Program-made: the position numbers and the translations under genes
Shown here: piece after piece, positions 58,443 to 64,000 of the stretch
Numbering within the stretch: position 1 is the first letter of the stretch
Layout of the letters: the number at the start of each line of letters is the position of its first letter
The notes under the pieces: model-generated
What the model was told of the DNA's origin: nothing
Database searches by the model: none
What the model saw: the letters and a program-made list of their open reading frames with translations, nothing else
Assembly: GCA_009192285.1 (NCBI GenBank)
Contig: CM018604.1
Coordinates: 992,001 to 1,056,000 of the forward strand
DNA from: Morchella semilibera
Lineage: Eukaryota; Ascomycota; Pezizomycetes; Pezizales; Morchellaceae
Length of the DNA: 64,000 bases
Direction of reading: 5' to 3'

Positions 58443-59313
58443 AGGGGATTGAGAAGGGTAGTGGGAGGGGCGGGAGGGTACTGTGGTATGGGGGGAAGGA
58501 GGCGTCGTTTGTGGGGCCGGAGTGTGTGTTTGAAGTGGGAAAGAAGATGTTGAGGGGGGAGTTATATTCATAGAGACCCCCCCCCGGTGAAGGTGTAGTT
58601 AATTGGTGAGTGACGGGGGAGTCTGTAATGTAGAGTATTTTTTAGAGGTTGTGATTTGTGGATTAACTCGAAAGGAAAATTGATAGGATAGTAGTAGTAG
58701 CTAGACTTTCCGATACAATATATGCATATTTCCAACATATATATGTAATATTGAGTGAAGCAATATCAACGAGAACATCCTCTGGAAGCCATAGTCTAGA
58801 GTCTGTCACAGTTGAAACCAGCAATTGAAACTCCAAAGTGCCTTCAATATATTCTTGGTATAAGCGGTCGAAGATATCTATGCTGAATACGGGATTGAAA
58901 ACTCAGGTTTGCAGCTCTGTGAACTACTCGAGCTGGGAACCCTCCTCTAGCTTGAAGCTGAGCTCCATAGCTAGTGCAGTGAGATATCGATCAATAAATA
59001 TCTCCTCCCATGTATATAGCTTGCCTATATAAAACTATTCCAATGTCAGTCAAGGTAATTAGACACAGTCCTGGGTGAAGTAAAATGAGTATTTCTTACC
59101 CGACCACTCGAGTAGATCGATTGCAAGTCTCAAAACTGTCGTCTGTCATTCAATTAAAGAAAGATCTTGGCCGCGGGAAAGCTAAACTTCGGGTACATAC
59201 CGGGCCCCACTATGGCCGATGACTAAGCATAAAGTCTCAAAATCGCCAAAAAAAAAAACCCCCTTCCTCCCACCGATCGGATCCCCCCACTAATCCGTCC
59301 CCAGCCCATCACG
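58443..59313. other. Intergenic between the MBL-fold gene and the PPR gene
   Basis: The first 130 bases probably still encode the C-terminus of the MBL-fold protein in another frame. The rest is AT-rich with no feature. The ORF at 58838-59032 has no support. Confidence 0.5.
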
Positions 59314-61529
59314 ATGTGGACCACAGCAATCAGGGTCTGTCTGTCCGTCTGTCCCGTCCCCAATTATCTCAAGCAGCTATTAACTTCTTATAGAATGTCT
59401 GCGTCTCCTGTCTACGGGGTGCGCTTCACTCCCACCGCTCCCCCACCGCCGCTGCCATCGTCTTGCTTCCCCGACGAGCGCTCCATATCAGCACCCCCCT
59501 CTCCACCCCCCTCAAAATCACCCGTCAGGTAGTTGGCGATGATATTCTTGACACAATCGGCGCCTCAGTGCCAGCCGTAGAGCCATTGTTTAAACTCCCA
59601 CTAGCAGATCTCATAACGCTAAAGGAGCACCTAGAGGCGGGGGATCTGGAAACGGCATGTTCCCACTTTATGGATATTAACATCGCTATTCCGTCGGCTG
59701 AGGAGTTGCGGTCAGCGTATGCCGCGCCAGAGACCTCAATGGGTGACTATGTACCCGATACAGCGCTACAGTCAGTACTATCGCAGCTGGTGGGTGGGGT
59801 GCTGGCGAGAGACTGGAAGGCGGGGGGTCTAATGCATCCGCTGAGCTTATTGGAGCAGATGGAGAAAATGGGGGTGTGCAGGACTGAGTACTACGTCATT
59901 CTTCTCATGGAAACAATCAAGAGGTTCAATAGCCTGGAGGGGATCTTGCCTGTGTTTGAACGCGCCGTGGAGTTCAGCACCAACCTACGCGACGCTGTGC
60001 TGCAAACGACGGAGCCAGAGTCGATAAAGGAGGACATGGCGACACCCTACTTCCTCACATTTCTAGTCCTCACCAGGGGTCTGAAGGTGAATATGGATTG
60101 CACAATCCGGTATGAGCGTGTGGCCCGCCATTCGCCATACCCGTCCCCCTACTACGCCCAACGATTTCTCGAGTACTATAAATTCAGCGCCGATGACACT
60201 ACGCGAATCATGCGCCTGTTCGAGTCCTACGCCGAGGACACCCTCTTCACAAACTATTACACACTCTCTCTCGAGATCGCACAGGCAAAGACACCCGAAG
60301 CCCTGCAAAGCCTTTATAAGCGCGTAGTCGCCACAAGCCCGCGCTCGCCAGACGTCTACACCCGCTTCATGGTCGCCTTTTTCGAGCTCGGCTGCAACAC
60401 TGAGGCAATAACCTGCTGGGCCGACATGACTCGCGCCGCTATCATTCCTACTGTCATACAGTGGAACGAACTACTACGCGCATACTCGCGCTCCCAGGAC
60501 AAACTGCCCATTGGCCCTGTGTGGGATATGATGTTGCGCTCCGGCTGCGCGCCCGACCACCACTGTTGGACAACCCGCATTCACGCCCTTCTTGATAACA
60601 AGCACATTGCCGCGGGTCTCTCAGCCCTCCGTGAGATGCAAGCCTCTGGTATTACGCCCACCACTGCAACAATAAACGCAACGCTTGACGGCCTTCTCAA
60701 AAACAACCACATCGCCGAGGCCGAGGCCGTCATGAAAACTGCCGACTCACTGGGCATCGAAAAGAACCTCGTCACCTATAATACCATCCTCAAAACGCTC
60801 ATGAAGCGCCAAAAGACCGATAGCAGAACCTTCAACTCGATCCTCTCCCTCACCCGCGAAATGCAGGCCTCCGGAACCGTCCCCGATATCACCACCGTCA
60901 CCCTCATCCTCGACGGAATGTACAAATACGCAACCCCCGCGCCCAAGCTTGAAACTGTCCTAGGTATTATCCAGTACGTGGAAGACGCAGGCATCATGAC
61001 AAATATCGTCACCTACACAACCATACTCCACGCTCTCCTCATGGAGGGTAATGAGGCTGCTGCAATGGGCATACTGGGCATCATGGAGGACCGTGGAATT
61101 ACCGGTAATAGCGCAACCTACACCGTCCTGCTACAGTACTACTTCTCGCGCAGCGACATCGTCTCCGCTGAGCGTGTCATTGACGAGATGGAGTCTCGCC
61201 GGGTCCCCACAGATCCGCGTGTGTACCGTGAAATCATCCTCGGCTACGCCAAGGCCCGCGATGCGCGCAAGATGCAGCTCTGGCTCAAAAAGGCTCGTGA
61301 TGGCCACGTAATGCTCGGGCTGTTGGCGTACATGAGCTTCCTAAAGGCGATGGGCAGGAAGGAGCTACTGCTGGAGGCGAAGGATATGGTGGTAGAGCTA
61401 GTGGAAAGAGGCATTGTTGGTGGCGAGGCGCCAAAGCCGAATGAGAGCGGGTTTTGGGATGTTGTGAGAGAGATTGCGGGTGGTGCAGTATGGAGGGAGT
61501 TGGTAAGAGAGGGAAAGGTGAAGGGGTAA
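59314..61529 (+). CDS. Mitochondrial pentatricopeptide-repeat (PPR) protein
   Basis: Exon 1 is 59314-59334 (MWTTAIR) and exon 2 is 59394-61529, joined by a 59 bp intron (donor GTCTGT, branch CTATTAAC, acceptor TATAG) to give 718 residues. The N-terminus (TTAIRNVCVSCLRGALHSHR, then LLPRRALHIST) is basic, hydroxylated and free of acid, as in mitochondrial presequences. From about residue 300 come PPR motifs of about 35 residues with the usual spacing: VQWNELLRAYSRSQ, HCWTTRIHALLDNKHIAAGL, ATINATLDGLLKNNHIAEAE, VTYNTILKTLMKRQ, VTYTTILHALLMEGNEAAAM, ATYTVLLQYYFSRSDIVSAE and RVYREIILGYAKARDARKMQ. Such proteins bind mitochondrial RNA for stability, processing or translation. The specific target cannot be read from sequence. 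The layout resembles fungal Cya5/Pet309-like PPR proteins only in general. Confidence 0.88.
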
Positions 61530-64000
61530 TCCGAGTGATGGTTCGTGACTGGGACTCAAAAGGGTTAGTTGTTAGATGGTTAGAAATAGAAAACTGTAAA
61601 TAAAATACTTGGTGTTACACTCTCTCCACAAATACTAATTGAATGTTGATCCAATTCTTTCCTCCCAATGAACCTACGCCATCGGTGAAACACCCCAACT
61701 ACTTAGTCTAATCGTCGTTATGTGGGAGTTAATCTAGGGCTTGTCTCCGCTGGTATTTATTCTATAGACAATATGGTGCCAGTGGTGTAGTGTACTTACC
61801 GGCCCACTGGAAAACCCCAACCCGCATCATCATCACTAAGTCTTTATTGTTCTAGACAGGACAGAAACACTGTATACTCGCTCTGTAGAGCTTATCAGTA
61901 AATTTAACTGTCAATGTCATCGGGACGGCTTTACGGACGGCAGAGTCCGCATGTGCGGTACAGTACTGTGGGGGCCCAGGGGCCAATGCAACTTCTACAC
62001 CGTTACCCCCACTCCCCTCCTATTTTGGCACAGGCATCTCATTCGTCCCCCCACAAATGTGCCCTGAACATATGGTTTGGTTCTAACGTATGCAATTGCA
62101 AACGGCCCGGCCAAAGAGAAAATAACGGGTTGAGGAATATGCGTACTTGTTAGATTTCTCTAGCCAAGACTCACGCCTTCCGACCCATATACTAACCTCT
62201 ATTAAAGCCTAGATTAAATCTACTAGAGTACCTCTTGTTGGTAGGTTTGAGCGACTATCGCAGTGGAAGATGGCCCCGTGGGCAGGTGGGCGAGTGATAG
62301 CGTATGAATCTGGCTTGGTATTCGTCCCAGCCAGTTCGATTGATGCATCGGCCCCAACCCTGTAAGCTTGTTAGTGTCTTAGTATAGTCCTGTTGAAGAA
62401 AAAATATTGTGTGGCATGACCTGCTATAGGGTGATGGAAAGATAATACGTACCTTGTGGATGGCAACCTGGTTGACAGAAATGAAAAGTGACGAAAGGTC
62501 ATGCAGTTGACAGTTTGACGTCTGGAGTTGACACGATTTCCGTGTCTATAGGTGGCTACCAAAAGTCGTTTATAAAGCAAATGTCAACTCGATCGCTGGA
62601 AGAACTCTCACCAAGCGAGCTTGGCCCTCTATTAAAGGTAAATAAATAGCGCAAGCCAATACCCGACAAAGACTATACAACTGTCAACCATTGAGCACAG
62701 GGCTAGTTTGGTTTTACATTTCAATCTCACCATAGCATCTCGTATCCGCCTCCCCCACACCCAAAGACGCGTCACAACCTCGCCCATCCACGCCACCCCT
62801 CATACGCATTACCAGGGAAATCGAGTAGGGTTAGGGTTACAATTCATCTTTCATAATTCCGAGTCAGATTTCGTGATTAAAAATGTACGAGACGATGGAA
62901 CAGCCTTTCCAATCATCAGTTGGGCTTTAGGTCAGCGCCAGGGGTTTGAGAAATACCGTGGAAGTAGGAGGTATGTTGTTGGCTGGAACCAAACCCAATA
63001 ATACCTGGGCGACGATTAAAATATCGTTCTCAAGTCCTTCCAGTTAGAGATCATCTATGCGTATATGACAAATACATTACCTCAATTGGCTTCTAGAGCG
63101 CTCAGGTATCGGGGGGGGGGGGGGGAATCAATAGACACGGATGGGCGGGTCAATATTCAAGGCGACAGATATGATGTATTAGGCACATGTATGTCTGGAC
63201 AGGGCCAATGATTTTGGGCTTAATATAATATCCACTCAATTGGCAAAACTTACTAATATACAAAAATAATTTGCTGGTGCGGGAGCCATTTATGTATTAG
63301 GGGACTTTCGGGTCGATCCCTATGTTGATGCCAATGTCAAAGCCAAGGGACGGATATCCTAGCCCTAGTGAATATGATGGTGTTCGTTTTGGGGGGGGGG
63401 GGGGGTATTTAGCCATATTTATATAGATAAATGCACTCACGCTGTGGTGTATGAATGAAGGAGCCCTTTTTGCTTCTCTGTTCTCCACATCCCCAATGCG
63501 GTACGTACACAAATTACCAGTTGGCGGGTTCCCACGGCTCCAGGACCCATTGGCTATCTGAATTATTTCCGTGAGAGCATTGAGTGATTAATTGCTGCGC
63601 GAAAAACACTTTTTTTATATATAAAATAGCTAACCCAGCGAACCATAGTCTAAAATAACCCAAGCCCTTCTCCCGCCATTAGCGTCAGTATGGCGCACAA
63701 GAGCCTTCCCAGACAGCGCACATAAGAAAGCTCGCCCGCAATATCAGGGACCAATATATATATACAACAGCAATAACTGCATTGAAGACACAATAGTAAT
63801 CTGTTGGCTTTTTTCTTTTACCGCCGGCTCCATGAAGTAAGACCCAGCAAGCGCTAAAGGGTCAGCCCCATAGTGCGGGAAACTCCTTGAATTTGAAACA
63901 TCTGGGTCCACGGGTAGACCCTATATCTGAGTACATGTAGGCATTCCACGGCACCCATGACCTTGATCTCCGTCTCCGGCAAGTGAGCTTGAATATCCCG
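61530..64000. other. Terminal gene-free stretch
   Basis: CGAGTGATGG (reverse complement of CCATCACTCG) lies at 61532-61541, just past the PPR stop codon. A two-unit telomere-like TAGGGTTAGGGTTA lies at 62826-62839, long G runs near 63109-63125 and 63390-63405, and TACATGTA near 63930. No exon was recognised. Confidence 0.5.

Noticed and set aside
1-64000. LTR elements, viral remnants, CRISPR arrays
   Set aside because: No long terminal repeats, reverse-transcriptase, integrase or capsid-like frames, and no regularly spaced direct repeats with unique spacers were seen.

Overview
This window looks like nuclear DNA of a filamentous ascomycete (Pezizomycotina). The evidence is short GT-AG introns (mostly 50-110 bp) with CTAAC/CTAAT-type branch sites, single-copy eukaryotic housekeeping genes with fungal sequence features (eS25, Gtr2/RagC, Mtw1/Mis12, CENP-X/MHF2, Swc5, sulfiredoxin, a PPR protein), and a STAND gene with a fungal-type N-terminal domain and ankyrin repeats. 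Spacing is wide: about 17 supported genes lie in 64 kb, separated by repeat-poor deserts or by microsatellite and homopolymer-rich DNA. The spacing, the F-box type and the ankyrin STAND gene would fit a Pezizomycetes-like (truffle/cup fungus) genome, but that placement is only an inference.

Layout. 1-9.7 kb: one two-exon F-box gene (minus), two weak ORFs, a long gene-poor stretch and a decayed tRNA-Gly-like copy. 9.7-19 kb: three minus-strand genes, namely a WDR68/DCAF7-like WD40 protein, a 1206-residue protein with a C-terminal membrane anchor, and a cysteine-rich secreted or GPI-anchored protein. 20.2-22.4 kb: ribosomal protein eS25 and a membrane-anchored cytochrome-b5-like (MAPR) protein, both plus strand. 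22.5-26.6 kb: a 0.2 kb tandem duplication followed by a broken N-domain/NACHT/ankyrin STAND gene. 26.6-34.7 kb: low-complexity DNA around the five-exon Gtr2 GTPase gene (minus). 34.7-44 kb: Mtw1/Mis12 (plus), then three minus-strand genes: a seven-exon orphan made only of small exons, CENP-X/MHF2, and a MIF-domain protein. 44-51 kb: a 7 kb gene desert with a small inverted-repeat transposon. 51-61.5 kb: sulfiredoxin, an intron-containing tRNA-Gly(GCC), a second copy of the inverted-repeat element, Swc5, a metallo-beta-lactamase-fold protein that has lost its metal ligands, and a mitochondrial PPR protein, all on the plus strand. 61.5-64 kb: no gene seen.

The genes are mostly unrelated housekeeping functions rather than a cluster. 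Two kinetochore components (Mtw1 and CENP-X) lie about 6 kb apart, which may be chance.

The most unusual observations are: (i) the orphan gene at 38594-39855, invisible to simple ORF calling, two of whose introns resemble each other; (ii) the metal-less MBL-fold protein; (iii) a paired MITE family; (iv) strong over-representation of the palindrome TACATGTA and of the decamer CCATCACTCG in non-coding DNA; (v) tRNA-Gly with a 13-base hairpin intron plus a degenerate relative. Three otherwise conserved genes (WDR68-like, Gtr2, MBL-fold) each carry a one-base frame break in or beside a homopolymer, which suggests residual assembly indels. No LTR element, viral element or CRISPR array was recognised.
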